The notes under the pieces were generated by a model that was not told the origin of the DNA, ran no database searches, and saw only the letters and a list, made by a program, of their open reading frames with translations. From Klebsiella pneumoniae (GTDB taxonomy: Bacteria; Pseudomonadota; Gammaproteobacteria; Burkholderiales; UBA3065), in NCBI GenBank assembly GCA_945897555.1, contig CAMDGF010000015.1, positions 1 through 33,992 of the forward strand: 33,992 nt of DNA. The letters are read 5' to 3'. This document shows positions 19,402-27,820 of this stretch, piece after piece (position 1 is the stretch's first letter; each line of letters opens with the position of its first letter). The translations under genes and the position numbers were made by a program.

Positions 19402-19623
19402 TTACTTGATCACTGTCTGGCATTCGTTCGCATTGACAGCGCCGTTGGTGTCAGTCTTGCCCACGACATCGATACAGTTGCCGACTTCGGCCTGCTTGTC
19501 CTTGCTCTGATTGCTGAGCGTTGCAACGGCATAGGCACCACCGCCCACCACGATCGCGCCGAGGAGGCCGTACTCGAGAACCTGGATGCCGCGCTGCTTG
19601 GCCTTGCTGAAAAGCTTGAACAT
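19402..19623 (-). CDS. flp: Flp-type pilin, first copy
   Basis: This 73-residue pilin is the first gene of the tad locus. KAKQRGIQVLEYGLLGAIVV gives the cleavage G/IQVLEY. The tail carries two cysteines (GNC...NEC, 17 residues between). ATG at 19623 is preferred over upstream ATGs because GGGAG sits seven bases before it. It is most like the second copy in the helix and may be the major pilin, but abundance cannot be judged from sequence. Confidence 0.92.
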   Translation of the reverse strand: MFKLFSKAKQRGIQVLEYGLLGAIVVGGGAYAVATLSNQSKDKQAEVGNCIDVVGKTDTNGAVNANECQTVIK

Positions 19624-19680
19624 TCTCATCTCCCTGTCAGGAATAGGGCGTAAGCCCATAATGTTGTTTACGAAACTTAA

Positions 19681-19689
19681 CTTATACCA
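19681..19689 (-). promoter_or_regulatory. Possible extended -10 promoter of the tad operon
   Basis: On the minus strand TGG-TATAAG forms an extended -10 motif about 60 bases before the first pilin start. A convincing -35 box is not seen at 17 bases. The 257-base gap 19624-19880 is AT-richer than its surroundings and holds no gene; I saw no clear sigma-54 site. Confidence 0.35.
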
Positions 19690-19880
19690 ACCCGCTTCGA
19701 AAGTCTATTCAAAAAAGGTTTGGCCGCACAGTAGTTAAGGTTCGGGCCCGGTGTCTATCCGTCAAGCAGACTAATACACCCACTTTTTAAGAGCAATCGA
19801 GCCTTTGGCATCGACTTTCGGCGCTTGATTGCCAAATATGCACGGATGCGTGCGGCCACCGCCCCCATTCCGAGGCGTGC

Positions 19881-22352
19881 TCAAGGGGTGTGGCGCAGGT
19901 GCGGCCCCGGCGGTGTCCCAAGCACCGCGCGAAGCAGCCAGAGAGCTCCAGCCAAGGCCATCCCGATCCCCAGCAGCAATGCCCAGAGCACCGGCTGCAT
20001 CGTCAGGCGGCCGGGCACATCGAGCACCTGCGAAGCCACCACCCAGCCCACGGCAAGCGCCCCTGCGGCCGCCACCACGCCAGCGATGGCACCCACCAGT
20101 GTGAACTCGCAGAGCAAAGCGCCACGCAACTGCGCCCGAGTGGCCCCGAGCACGCGCAAGAGGGCCCCTTCGCGCTGCCTTTCCCGCTGCGAGAGCAGCA
20201 AAGAGGCCGCCACCACCAAGACGCCGGCGACCAGCGTGAGCGATGCCAGCAGGCTCACCGCGCCGGCAAGGCGGTCGACGAGCGCGCGGATGCGCTCGAG
20301 CAGCTCGCCTACGTTCACCACGGTGACATTGGGCAACTCGCGTACCAATCGGGCCTCGAGTGCGGCCTGCGCACGAGGCAGGTGGAAGCTCGATACGTAG
20401 GTTGCCGGCTCGCCAGCCAACACCCCGGGCGTGGCCACGACAAAGAAATTGACCCCGAACGAGTCCCAGCGCACGGTACGAACGGATTGCACGACGACTT
20501 CGACCTCGCGCCCACCAAGGCCGTAGCGCAGCCGGTCGCCCACTTGCAGGCCCAGCTTCTGGGCGATGCCCTGCTCCACCGACACCAGCGGCTGATCCAG
20601 CTCATCGGCGCCCCACCAGCGGCCCTCGACGATGCGGTTGTCGTCCGCTTCGAGCCGCGCCTGAAAGCTGAGGTTGAACTCACGCTCCACCAAACGGCGC
20701 GTGTTCTCGTCGGCGTAGCGGGCCGGGTCTACTCCCTCGCCGTTGATGGCGAGCAGGCGGCCACGCACCATGGGGTAGGCGGCCGGCGCCGGCCGGCCCT
20801 GCTCGGTGAACAGGCGCTGCAGGTGGGGCACCTGCTCCGGCGTAAGGTTGATGACGAAGCGGTTGGGTGCCTCCGGCGGGAGGGTGGCCTGCCAGGCGCC
20901 GAGCAGCTGGTCGCGCACCACGGTGAGCAGCAACAGCGCCATGATGCCGATGGCCAGCACCATGACCTGCAGCAGCGTCTCGCGCCAGCGACGGGTGATG
21001 GCGGCCAAGCCAAGGCGCCAGCCGCTGCCAGCCCGCGACGGGCTGAACCCGCGCGCCAGCCGAGCCAGCGGCAGCAGCGCAGCACCGGCGGCCCCAGCCA
21101 CGGCCAGTGTGGCCAGCAACCCGCCCAGCGTGTAAAAGCCGAGCCGCCATTCACCGGCTTGCCAGACCAGCAGACCCGCGACGGCAGCCAGCGTGAGCAG
21201 CGTCGTGAGCCACCCAGAAAGGCCAGGCGGCGGGAGGTCGTCGCGCAATACCCTCAGGGGGGACACGTCGCGCAGACGCAGCAGCGGCGGCGCCGCAGTA
21301 GCGAGAAGCAGCACCATGCCCGAAACGAACGCGGCGACCGCTGGCGCCGGCGAGGGCGGCGGCAAGGTCTCGCCGACAAAAGCCGCGAGGCGTTCGGCCA
21401 GCAGGTGTTGCAGCCCGAGACCCAACGCCACACCCGCGACCCCGGCCATCGCGCCGGCCATCAGCAGTTGCGTGCCATGCAGGGCGAGGATGCGCCACGA
21501 GGCCAAGCCCCAGCTGCGCATGAGGGCGGCCTCCTCGACGCGCCGGCGAACGTACTGACGCGCCGACAACACCAGTGCCACCGCCGCCAGCACGACGCTG
21601 GCCATGGCGGTGAGCGCGAGGAACTGGTGGGCGCGGCGCAGGGTGTTGCGGATCTCCGGGCGCGCATCCTGCAAGCCTTGGATACGCTGGCCAGCCGCCA
21701 ATCGCGGCACAAGCGCTGCGCGTAGACGGTCGATGCCGCTCGGCGAGCCAGCGACCAGCAGACGATAGGTCACGCGACTCCCCGGCGCGATGAGCCCGGT
21801 GGCTGGCAGGTCGACACGGTTCATCACCAGCCGCGGTGCGACGCTGAACACCTCGAACGCGGAATCGCCCCGCGCCGCGAGGATGCGTGACACACGCAGC
21901 TCGCTGTAACCGAGGCCGAGCCTGTCGCCGACCGCAAGCGAGAGCCGATCGGCCAGACTGGCGTCGATCCAGACCTCGCCGCTCGCGGGGAGACCGCCGG
22001 TGGCCTGCTCGCCACGCAGGGGGAACGGCCCGTCGACGGCGCGCACATCGGCCAGCTGGCTGCGCTCACCTGCCGAGGCCATGCTTGGAAACGCGCTCAC
22101 GCCGGTCGACTCCAAGCCAGCGCCGCGGGCCTCGGCTGCCCACTCGTCAGGCAGCGCTCGATCGCCGCTGATGACGAGATCGGCCCCAAGCAACTGCCCG
22201 GCTTTTTGCTGCAGGTTGTCGTCGACGCGCTGCGCCACCACACCGATGGCAGTCATGGCGGCCACGGCGAGCGCCAGCGCCAGCATGGCGAGCAACAATT
22301 CGCCACTGCGCCACTGCCGCGACAGGCCGCGCCACGCGAGCGTCGTGATCAC
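19881..22352 (-). CDS. ABC transporter permease, YbbP/FtsX type
   Basis: This 823-residue membrane protein resembles the YbbP permeases. It has an N-terminal helix (about 18-40), a large extracytoplasmic domain, and two FtsX-type three-helix blocks (around 260-400 and 700-810), with two further helices in the middle. The conserved SQRERQREGALLRVLGATR loop that contacts the ATPase is near the C-terminus. The likely start is GTG at 22352, overlapping the ATPase stop as GTGA. Such pairs export or remodel lipid-linked or hydrophobic cargo; the exact substrate is unknown. Confidence 0.9.
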   Translation of the reverse strand: MITTLAWRGLSRQWRSGELLLAMLALALAVAAMTAIGVVAQRVDDNLQQKAGQLLGADLVISGDRALPDEWAAEARGAGLESTGVSAFPSMASAGERSQLADVRAVDGPFPLRGEQATGGLPASGEVWIDASLADRLSLAVGDRLGLGYSELRVSRILAARGDSAFEVFSVAPRLVMNRVDLPATGLIAPGSRVTYRLLVAGSPSGIDRLRAALVPRLAAGQRIQGLQDARPEIRNTLRRAHQFLALTAMASVVLAAVALVLSARQYVRRRVEEAALMRSWGLASWRILALHGTQLLMAGAMAGVAGVALGLGLQHLLAERLAAFVGETLPPPSPAPAVAAFVSGMVLLLATAAPPLLRLRDVSPLRVLRDDLPPPGLSGWLTTLLTLAAVAGLLVWQAGEWRLGFYTLGGLLATLAVAGAAGAALLPLARLARGFSPSRAGSGWRLGLAAITRRWRETLLQVMVLAIGIMALLLLTVVRDQLLGAWQATLPPEAPNRFVINLTPEQVPHLQRLFTEQGRPAPAAYPMVRGRLLAINGEGVDPARYADENTRRLVEREFNLSFQARLEADDNRIVEGRWWGADELDQPLVSVEQGIAQKLGLQVGDRLRYGLGGREVEVVVQSVRTVRWDSFGVNFFVVATPGVLAGEPATYVSSFHLPRAQAALEARLVRELPNVTVVNVGELLERIRALVDRLAGAVSLLASLTLVAGVLVVAASLLLSQRERQREGALLRVLGATRAQLRGALLCEFTLVGAIAGVVAAAGALAVGWVVASQVLDVPGRLTMQPVLWALLLGIGMALAGALWLLRAVLGTPPGPHLRHTP

Positions 22353-23032
22353 GACGGCTCGGCTCCGACACCGGGGACCACGCGGCCACTGGCCAGCTGG
22401 ATCTGCTTGGAGCAACGCGCCGCCAGCATTGCATCGTGCGTCACCAGGACCAGCGTCGTGCCAGCCTGCGCGTTGAGTCGGAACAACAGATCGATGACCG
22501 CGGCGCCGGTGCCGGCATCGAGGTTCCCCGTCGGCTCGTCGGCGAACAAGACGCGGGGATCGCCGGCGAATGCGCGCGCCAGCGCCACGCGCTGCTGCTC
22601 ACCGCCCGACAGCTGGCTGGGATAATGGCGGCCGCGCGCATCGAGGCCGACGAGGCCGAGCCAGTGCGCGGCGCGGTCCATGGCATCGGAGCGACCGGCG
22701 AGCTCGAGCGGCAGCGCAACGTTCTCCAGCGCCGTGAGGCCCTGTAACAGCTGGAAGTTCTGGAACACGAAGCCGACGGCGCGAGCGCGCAACGCCGCCC
22801 TGCCCTCTTCATCGAGGCTGAACAGCGACTCACCGTCGAGCCAGATCTCGCCGCAGCTTGGCACGTCGAGCCCCGCCAGCAGTCCAAGCAGCGTCGACTT
22901 GCCGCTGCCGGAGGGTCCTACGATGGCCACCGACTCGCCAGCGTTGATCGCGATATTGATGTCATCAAGAATGACCAGGGGCTGCCCGCCCATGGCGACA
23001 GTTCGGCCGAGCCCGAGAGTGTGGAGGATCAT
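22349..23032 (-). CDS. ABC transporter ATPase, YbbA/LolD type
   Basis: This 227-residue ATPase has Walker A GPSGSGKST (39-47), the Q-loop VFQNFQL, signature LSGGEQQR (141-148), Walker B VLFADEP (161-167) and the switch His199. It belongs to the MacB/LolD/YbbA group that energises FtsX-type permeases. ATG at 23032 overlaps the tesA start on the other strand; an internal ATG at 22990 would remove part of the first strand and is less likely. The tesA-ybbA-ybbP layout is the same as in E. coli. Confidence 0.92.
   Translation of the reverse strand: MILHTLGLGRTVAMGGQPLVILDDINIAINAGESVAIVGPSGSGKSTLLGLLAGLDVPSCGEIWLDGESLFSLDEEGRAALRARAVGFVFQNFQLLQGLTALENVALPLELAGRSDAMDRAAHWLGLVGLDARGRHYPSQLSGGEQQRVALARAFAGDPRVLFADEPTGNLDAGTGAAVIDLLFRLNAQAGTTLVLVTHDAMLAARCSKQIQLASGRVVPGVGAEPS
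22944..22972 (+). promoter_or_regulatory. Putative sigma-70 promoter for tesA
   Basis: TTGATC (22944-22949) and AAGAAT (22967-22972) are separated by exactly 17 bases and lie about 60 bases before the tesA ATG, inside the ABC ATPase gene. Each box matches the consensus at four of six positions. Confidence 0.35.
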
Positions 23033-23708
23033 GAAGCGTCTTTTGCCTGACTGGCGGTTGCGGTGGTACTGCGTGCTGGCTTGCCTCGCGGTGCTTGGAC
23101 TGTCTGCCGCGCCAAGCGTTTCTGGCGCTGCGCAGGATAGCCGCGAACTCAGCGGCCCGACCATCCTGGTGATGGGCGACAGCCTCTCCGCGGCGTATGG
23201 CATCCCGCTGCAACAGGGCTGGGTGCATCTGCTTTCACAGCGCTTGCAGAAAGACGGGGTGCGCATGCGCGTGGTCAACGCCAGCATCAGCGGCGAGACC
23301 ACACAGGGCGGCGTGACGCGCCTCCCGGCTGAACTGGCGCGGTCCAGGCCCTCTGTCGTGATCATCGAGCTCGGCGCGAACGATGGCCTGCGCGGGCAGT
23401 CGCTCGACGCGATGCGCGACAACCTGCGGCGCATGATCCGCATGAGCCGGGACGCAGGCGCCCGGGTGCTGGTGCTCGGTATGCGCATCCCGCCCAACTA
23501 CGGGCCGCAATACGGCGAGCGTTTTTATCGCACCTTTGATGAGGTGGCCGGCGACGCCCGGGTGCCGGTGGTGCGCTTCTTTCTGGAGAAGGTCGCGCTG
23601 CAGCCGCAGCTGATCCAAGCCGACGGCCTGCACCCCACGGCAGACGCGCAGACACTGCTGCTGGAGACCGTGTGGCCGGCGCTGCGGCCCTTGCTGCCAA
23701 GGAAGTAA
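23031..23708 (+). CDS. tesA: Acyl-CoA thioesterase I / lysophospholipase L1 TesA (arylesterase)
   Basis: TesA is a periplasmic SGNH-type esterase that hydrolyses acyl-CoA, lysophospholipids and esters. The 225-residue protein has a basic N-terminus and signal peptide (about 10-34), the nucleophile Ser51 in GDSLSAAYG, the oxyanion Asn117 in GAND, and the Asp198/His201 pair in DGLHP. GAGGAT lies just upstream of the ATG, inside the oppositely oriented ATPase gene. The ATG at 23031 shares the sequence CATG with the ATPase start codon. Confidence 0.94.
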   Translation: MKRLLPDWRLRWYCVLACLAVLGLSAAPSVSGAAQDSRELSGPTILVMGDSLSAAYGIPLQQGWVHLLSQRLQKDGVRMRVVNASISGETTQGGVTRLPAELARSRPSVVIIELGANDGLRGQSLDAMRDNLRRMIRMSRDAGARVLVLGMRIPPNYGPQYGERFYRTFDEVAGDARVPVVRFFLEKVALQPQLIQADGLHPTADAQTLLLETVWPALRPLLPRK

Positions 23709-23739
23709 ACTCGCGGGCCCCCTCCTCTTCTCCACGCAC

Positions 23740-25131
23740 ATGGCCACCACCAAGACCCGCTTCGCCCCCTCGCCCACCGGCTACCTGCACATCGGCGGCG
23801 CCCGCACCGCGCTGTTCTCATGGGCCTACGCGCGCCAGCAGGGGGGCGAGTTCGTGCTGCGCATCGAGGACACCGATCGCGAGCGCAGCACGCAGGCCTC
23901 GGTCGACGCCATCCTCGACGGCATGCAGTGGCTCGGCCTCGATTGGGACGAGGGCCCGGTGTTCCAGATGGACCGCCTGGCCCGCTACAAGGCGGTGGCC
24001 GACGATCTCATCGCGCGCGGCTTGGCCTACCCCTGCTACGCCAGCAAGGACGAACTCGACGCGATGCGCGAGGCGCAGCGTGCGGCTGGCCAGAAGCCCC
24101 GCTATGACGGCCGCTGGCGCCCGGAGAACGCCGCCGGCAAGACGCCCCCGGCTGGCGTGGAGCCGGTGATCCGCTTCCGCAACCCGGACCAGGGCGAGGT
24201 GAGTTGGAACGACCTGGTGAAAGGCGTGATCACGGTCTCCAACGAAGAACTGGACGATCTGGTGATCCTGCGCGCAGACGGCGTGCCGACCTACAACTTC
24301 GGCGTGGTGATCGACGACTGGGACATGGGCATCACCCAGGTGATCCGCGGCGACGACCACGTCAACAACACGCCGCGACAGATCAACCTGCTGCGCGCCA
24401 TCGGCGCACCGCTGCCCGAATACGCGCACGTGCCGATGATCCTCGGCCACGACGGCGAGCGACTATCCAAGCGCCACGGCGCTGTGAGCGTGCTGCAGTA
24501 CGACGAGGACGGCTACCTGCCGGAGGCGCTGCTGAACTACCTGGCGCGGCTGGGCTGGAGCCATGGTGACGACGAGGTGTTCGACCTCAAACAGCTGGTG
24601 CAGTGGTTCGATCTGGGCCACATCAGCCGCTCGCCGGCGCGATTCGACCCGGAGAAGCTCAACTGGCTGAACCAGCAGTACCTCAAGATCTGCCCCGCCC
24701 CACGACTGGGCGAGCTGCTCCGCCCGCGGCTGGAGAGGGCCGGCCTGAACGTGGACGCCGGCCCCGACGTGGCGCAGGTGGCCGACCTGCTGCGCGAGCG
24801 CGGCGTGACGCTGAACGAGATCGCCGACGCAGCACACTATTTCTATGCGACCCCCACCCCACCCGCCGACCTGCTGGCGCAGCACCTCAACGACGAATCG
24901 CGAGTGGCTCTAAAAGCCCTCAATAATGCGCTGCAAGCTGCTGATTGGAATTCGGAAACCATTAGTCCGCTGATCAAGGATACGGCCGCTGCACATGGGC
25001 TCAAGATGCCCAAGGTGGCGATGCCGCTGCGGGTGCTGGTGTGCGGCACCACCAGCACGCCGTCGATCGATGCGGTGCTGGCGGTGCTGGGCCGCGAGCG
25101 GGTGCTCGAGAGGCTGATGGTGCTCGGTTGA
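23740..25131 (+). CDS. gltX: Glutamyl-tRNA synthetase
   Basis: GltX charges tRNA-Glu with glutamate. This 463-residue class I synthetase has the HIGH-like motif YLHIGG (about 15-20), the KMSKS-like loop RLSKRHGA (about 240-247), and the family blocks [19 protein letters not shown] and [19 protein letters not shown]. Length and domains are normal. It follows tesA by 31 bases on the same strand with no clear ribosome-binding site, and faces sthA tail to tail. Confidence 0.96.
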   Translation: MATTKTRFAPSPTGYLHIGGARTALFSWAYARQQGGEFVLRIEDTDRERSTQASVDAILDGMQWLGLDWDEGPVFQMDRLARYKAVADDLIARGLAYPCYASKDELDAMREAQRAAGQKPRYDGRWRPENAAGKTPPAGVEPVIRFRNPDQGEVSWNDLVKGVITVSNEELDDLVILRADGVPTYNFGVVIDDWDMGITQVIRGDDHVNNTPRQINLLRAIGAPLPEYAHVPMILGHDGERLSKRHGAVSVLQYDEDGYLPEALLNYLARLGWSHGDDEVFDLKQLVQWFDLGHISRSPARFDPEKLNWLNQQYLKICPAPRLGELLRPRLERAGLNVDAGPDVAQVADLLRERGVTLNEIADAAHYFYATPTPPADLLAQHLNDESRVALKALNNALQAADWNSETISPLIKDTAAAHGLKMPKVAMPLRVLVCGTTSTPSIDAVLAVLGRERVLERLMVLG

Positions 25132-25171
25132 GGCGCGCCCGGCCCAGACCGGCCCTCGCTGCCGACGAGAA

Positions 25172-26617
25172 CTAGTAACTCATCCGGTTCAAGCCATCCA
25201 GAGCCGCCGTCTTATAGCACTCACCCAGCGTCGGAAAGTTGAACACAGCGTCAACGAAGTAATCGATGGTGCCGCCCAGCGCCATGGCCGCTTGACCGAT
25301 GTGGATCAACTCACTCGCCTGCTCGCCGATGATGTGCACGCCAAGTAGCGACTTGTCCACCGGGTTGAAGATGAGCTTGAGCAAGCCGGTGCTGTCGCCG
25401 AGGATCTGCCCGCGCGCGATCTCACGGTAGTAGGCCTTCCCGATCTCGTAGGGCGTGCCCGCCTCGGTGAGCTCGTTCTCACTCTTGCCGATGGTCGAGA
25501 TCTCGGGGACGGTGTAGATGCCATACGGGAACAGGCGGATGCTGGCGTCGGCGTCGTCCTTGAGTAGCCCGAAAGCATGGCGAGCAGCGGCACGGCCCTG
25601 CTCGTAGGAGGTGGAGGCCAGCGAGGGGAAGCCGATGACATCGCCCACCGCATAGATGTGGTCGACATTGCTCTGGAAATTGTGGTTCACCGGCACCCGA
25701 CAGCGGTCGTCCACGGACACCCCAGCGTTCTGCAGCTCAAGACGCGCCGTGGCGCCTACCCGGCCGATCGAATACAGCGCTGCCTCGGCATGGAGCACCT
25801 TGCCACTCTTGAGCCGCACCTCGACCGGCTTGGCTGCATCGGCCAGCAGCGCGATGTCTGCCACCTCCTCGCCCAGGCGCATCAGCACGTTGTGCTGCTG
25901 CGAGATGTAGGTGAGCGCGGTCGAGATCTCGTGATCAAGGAAGGGCAGCAGCACGCCGCGCTTGTCAACAACAGTGACACGCACACCGAGCGCAGCGAAC
26001 ATGGTGGCGTACTCGATACCGATGACCCCGGCGCCGACCACGATGATCGAGCGCGGGAGGAAGCGCAGGCCCAGGATGTCGTCGCTGGTGAAGATGCGTT
26101 GGCCATCGAATGGAATGTGGTCGTCGCGAGCGGCTTCGGTGCCGCAAGCGATGACCACCCGTGCGGCGCTGATCTGGCGTGTGCCCGATCCGTTCGGGCT
26201 GATGAGTTCGAGGGTGTGCGCATCGACGAAGCGAGCCGAACCCTCAAGCAGTTCTACGCGGTTGCGCGACATCTGGCTGCGGATCACATCGACCTCGGTG
26301 GCGACCACGTGGTTGACCCGGTGCAACAGGTCCTCGATCGTGATGTCCGACTTGACCCGATAGGACGCGCCGTAGATGCCACGCTCACGGAAACCGGACA
26401 GGTGCATCACCGCCTCGCGAAAGGTCTTGGAGGGGATGGTGCCGGTGTGCACACAGACGCCGCCGATCGAGCGGGCCCGCTCGACCACCGCGACGCGCTT
26501 GCCCAACTTGGCGGCCTGGATGGCGGCCCGCTGGCCGGATGGCCCGGAGCCGATGACGATCAGGTCGTAGTCGAAACTGTGTCCGGCGAACGCGTCGCCA
26601 GTGTCCTGCTTTGCCAT
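25172..26617 (-). CDS. sthA: Soluble pyridine nucleotide transhydrogenase (Si-specific)
   Basis: SthA is a flavoprotein that passes hydride between NADPH and NAD, balancing the two pools. The 481-residue protein has the FAD-binding GSGPSG (23-28), the NAD-binding VVGAGVIGIEYATMFA near the centre, AVGDVIGFPSLAS, and the dimer domain. The disulfide region reads GGVCVHTGTIPSKT: only one of the two redox cysteines of dihydrolipoamide dehydrogenase is present, which is what separates SthA from that enzyme. ATG at 26617 gives the usual start. Confidence 0.93.
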   Translation of the reverse strand: MAKQDTGDAFAGHSFDYDLIVIGSGPSGQRAAIQAAKLGKRVAVVERARSIGGVCVHTGTIPSKTFREAVMHLSGFRERGIYGASYRVKSDITIEDLLHRVNHVVATEVDVIRSQMSRNRVELLEGSARFVDAHTLELISPNGSGTRQISAARVVIACGTEAARDDHIPFDGQRIFTSDDILGLRFLPRSIIVVGAGVIGIEYATMFAALGVRVTVVDKRGVLLPFLDHEISTALTYISQQHNVLMRLGEEVADIALLADAAKPVEVRLKSGKVLHAEAALYSIGRVGATARLELQNAGVSVDDRCRVPVNHNFQSNVDHIYAVGDVIGFPSLASTSYEQGRAAARHAFGLLKDDADASIRLFPYGIYTVPEISTIGKSENELTEAGTPYEIGKAYYREIARGQILGDSTGLLKLIFNPVDKSLLGVHIIGEQASELIHIGQAAMALGGTIDYFVDAVFNFPTLGECYKTAALDGLNRMSY

Positions 26618-26686
26618 GGTGTCTCCGCGAGGAAGGTCGATGGACACTGCCAGCACTACACGCCAGGGTCGTCCGGTGGCCGCATT

Positions 26687-26708
26687 CTAGCCGCCAAAAC
26701 CTGGCTAG
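26687..26708. promoter_or_regulatory. Inverted repeat between siaC and sthA
   Basis: CTAGCC (26687-26692) and GGCTAG (26703-26708) form a perfect inverted repeat with 10 bases between, overlapping the siaC stop codon. A TAGAAT -10-like box for sthA lies within the left arm. No T-run follows, so it could be an operator or a weak processing hairpin. Confidence 0.3.
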
Positions 26709-27103
26709 CTGTGGGTATCCCCGGCGACCGCCTCGCACAACTCGAAACGCAAATGGTCAACGCGGTCTCGGAACTCCTCGCCAAGCTCGCGGATATTGAA
26801 ATCCTCGGCGTCATGCCACCAGCGCACCCGGCAGTCACGGCCCAACGCCGCCTGAGCGTCGAGCCGGACCAACAGCTTGACGAAGACCTTGGCCGACGAG
26901 CTGTTGAGATAGATCATCTGGAAATCCAGCAGGACCGGGCCCTGGCTTTCATCAAGCCATTCGTTGACCCGTCCCATCGGTCCGTCGAAGAAAGCATTCA
27001 CATCCTCCGGGAACGACTCACCGGCGATGCGTAGATGGCCCGCGTCAGGGTCGAAGGCCAGCTCAGGTGTGCGCTGCGTGGCAGGAATCAGTAGGACGCT
27101 CAT
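26705..27103 (-). CDS. siaC: SiaC-family partner-switch protein (DUF1987)
   Basis: This 132-residue protein matches SiaC (DUF1987), the target of the SiaB kinase and SiaA phosphatase that controls biofilm formation in Pseudomonas aeruginosa. MIYLNSSSAK (63-72) aligns with the phosphorylation region YLNTSS; the phosphosite corresponding to Thr68 is Ser68 here. The fold is STAS-like. The start overlaps the siaB stop as ATGA. In Pseudomonas, unphosphorylated SiaC binds and activates the diguanylate cyclase SiaD. No siaD gene is in this window, so the output partner is unknown. Confidence 0.88.
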   Translation of the reverse strand: MSVLLIPATQRTPELAFDPDAGHLRIAGESFPEDVNAFFDGPMGRVNEWLDESQGPVLLDFQMIYLNSSSAKVFVKLLVRLDAQAALGRDCRVRWWHDAEDFNIRELGEEFRDRVDHLRFELCEAVAGDTHS

Positions 27104-27693
27104 GGTCTCGGTTCAAAAAAGGCGGTGAAATTGAAGTAACTGTGCTCGCTGGTCTCGACCGGATAAAAGTCGAAGTCGAACAGACCGTTGACTTCGCGCA
27201 CGATGGTAATCCAGCCGACCCCCGCGCCACGCTCGGAATGGTCGTGATCATCAAACAGGATATCGCTCATGAGGGTGGTCAAAGCACGACGATCGAGCCC
27301 ACGCAGGCGTTCGAGTGTGTCGCGCAGCGCAGCCACCTGCGCGTTGTCGAGCAGATTCGAGCAACTCACATAGATGCTGCCTTGGGCGGTACGACCGACG
27401 CGGATGAGGCCATCGCGCAGCGCCGGTCCGCCATCGGCCGCCAAGCCGTCTGGGCACGCCTCGCTCGAATAGCGCATCACGTTCTGCACCTGTTCCACCA
27501 GCACTGCGAAGACACTGCGCACCGTCTGACCGTCGGCACCCTGCGCACTCATGCGCGTCTTGAGAACCGCGCGCAGCCCCATCAGCAACTCATCGCTGAC
27601 GGGGCCCAGATAGCTCGCGATGATCTCGCCGCTCAACATCACGTTGCGGATGCGGAATGCTTCGGCGGCGTTGACAAGCGCGTTGGGGGCCAT
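27100..27693 (-). CDS. siaB: SiaB-family protein kinase
   Basis: This 197-residue protein belongs to the SiaB kinase family, GHKL-fold kinases that phosphorylate SiaC. The N-box is VEQVQNVMRYS (Glu67, Asn71) and a glycine loop GAGVG lies at 156-160. It contains no membrane segment or sensor domain. Translation is coupled to siaC by ATGA overlap. The 127-base gap upstream separates it from the divergent PAS-phosphatase gene and should hold promoters for both. Confidence 0.86.
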   Translation of the reverse strand: MAPNALVNAAEAFRIRNVMLSGEIIASYLGPVSDELLMGLRAVLKTRMSAQGADGQTVRSVFAVLVEQVQNVMRYSSEACPDGLAADGGPALRDGLIRVGRTAQGSIYVSCSNLLDNAQVAALRDTLERLRGLDRRALTTLMSDILFDDHDHSERGAGVGWITIVREVNGLFDFDFYPVETSEHSYFNFTAFFEPRP

Positions 27694-27820
27694 GGGTCCC
27701 GACTGGATACGAACCTGCCGCGCAGTTTAACGGCTATACGGGCATTGCAGCGCAAGCCGCTGACTGACACACCGGCGATGCAGACCTTTGCCCCCTTTTC
27801 CTGCTACCGTTGCGCCTGCC

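Noticed and set aside
19624-19880. Possible sigma-54 promoter before the pilin genes
   Set aside because: A TGGCA occurs on the minus strand, but the -12 GC is not at the needed distance.
19890-21725. 611-codon plus-strand open frame opposite the ABC permease
   Set aside because: Composition is Arg/Gln/His-rich with no recognisable domain, while the minus strand encodes a clear FtsX-type permease.
25132-25171. Bidirectional terminator between gltX and sthA
   Set aside because: Only a four-base GGCC stem with no T-run on either side.
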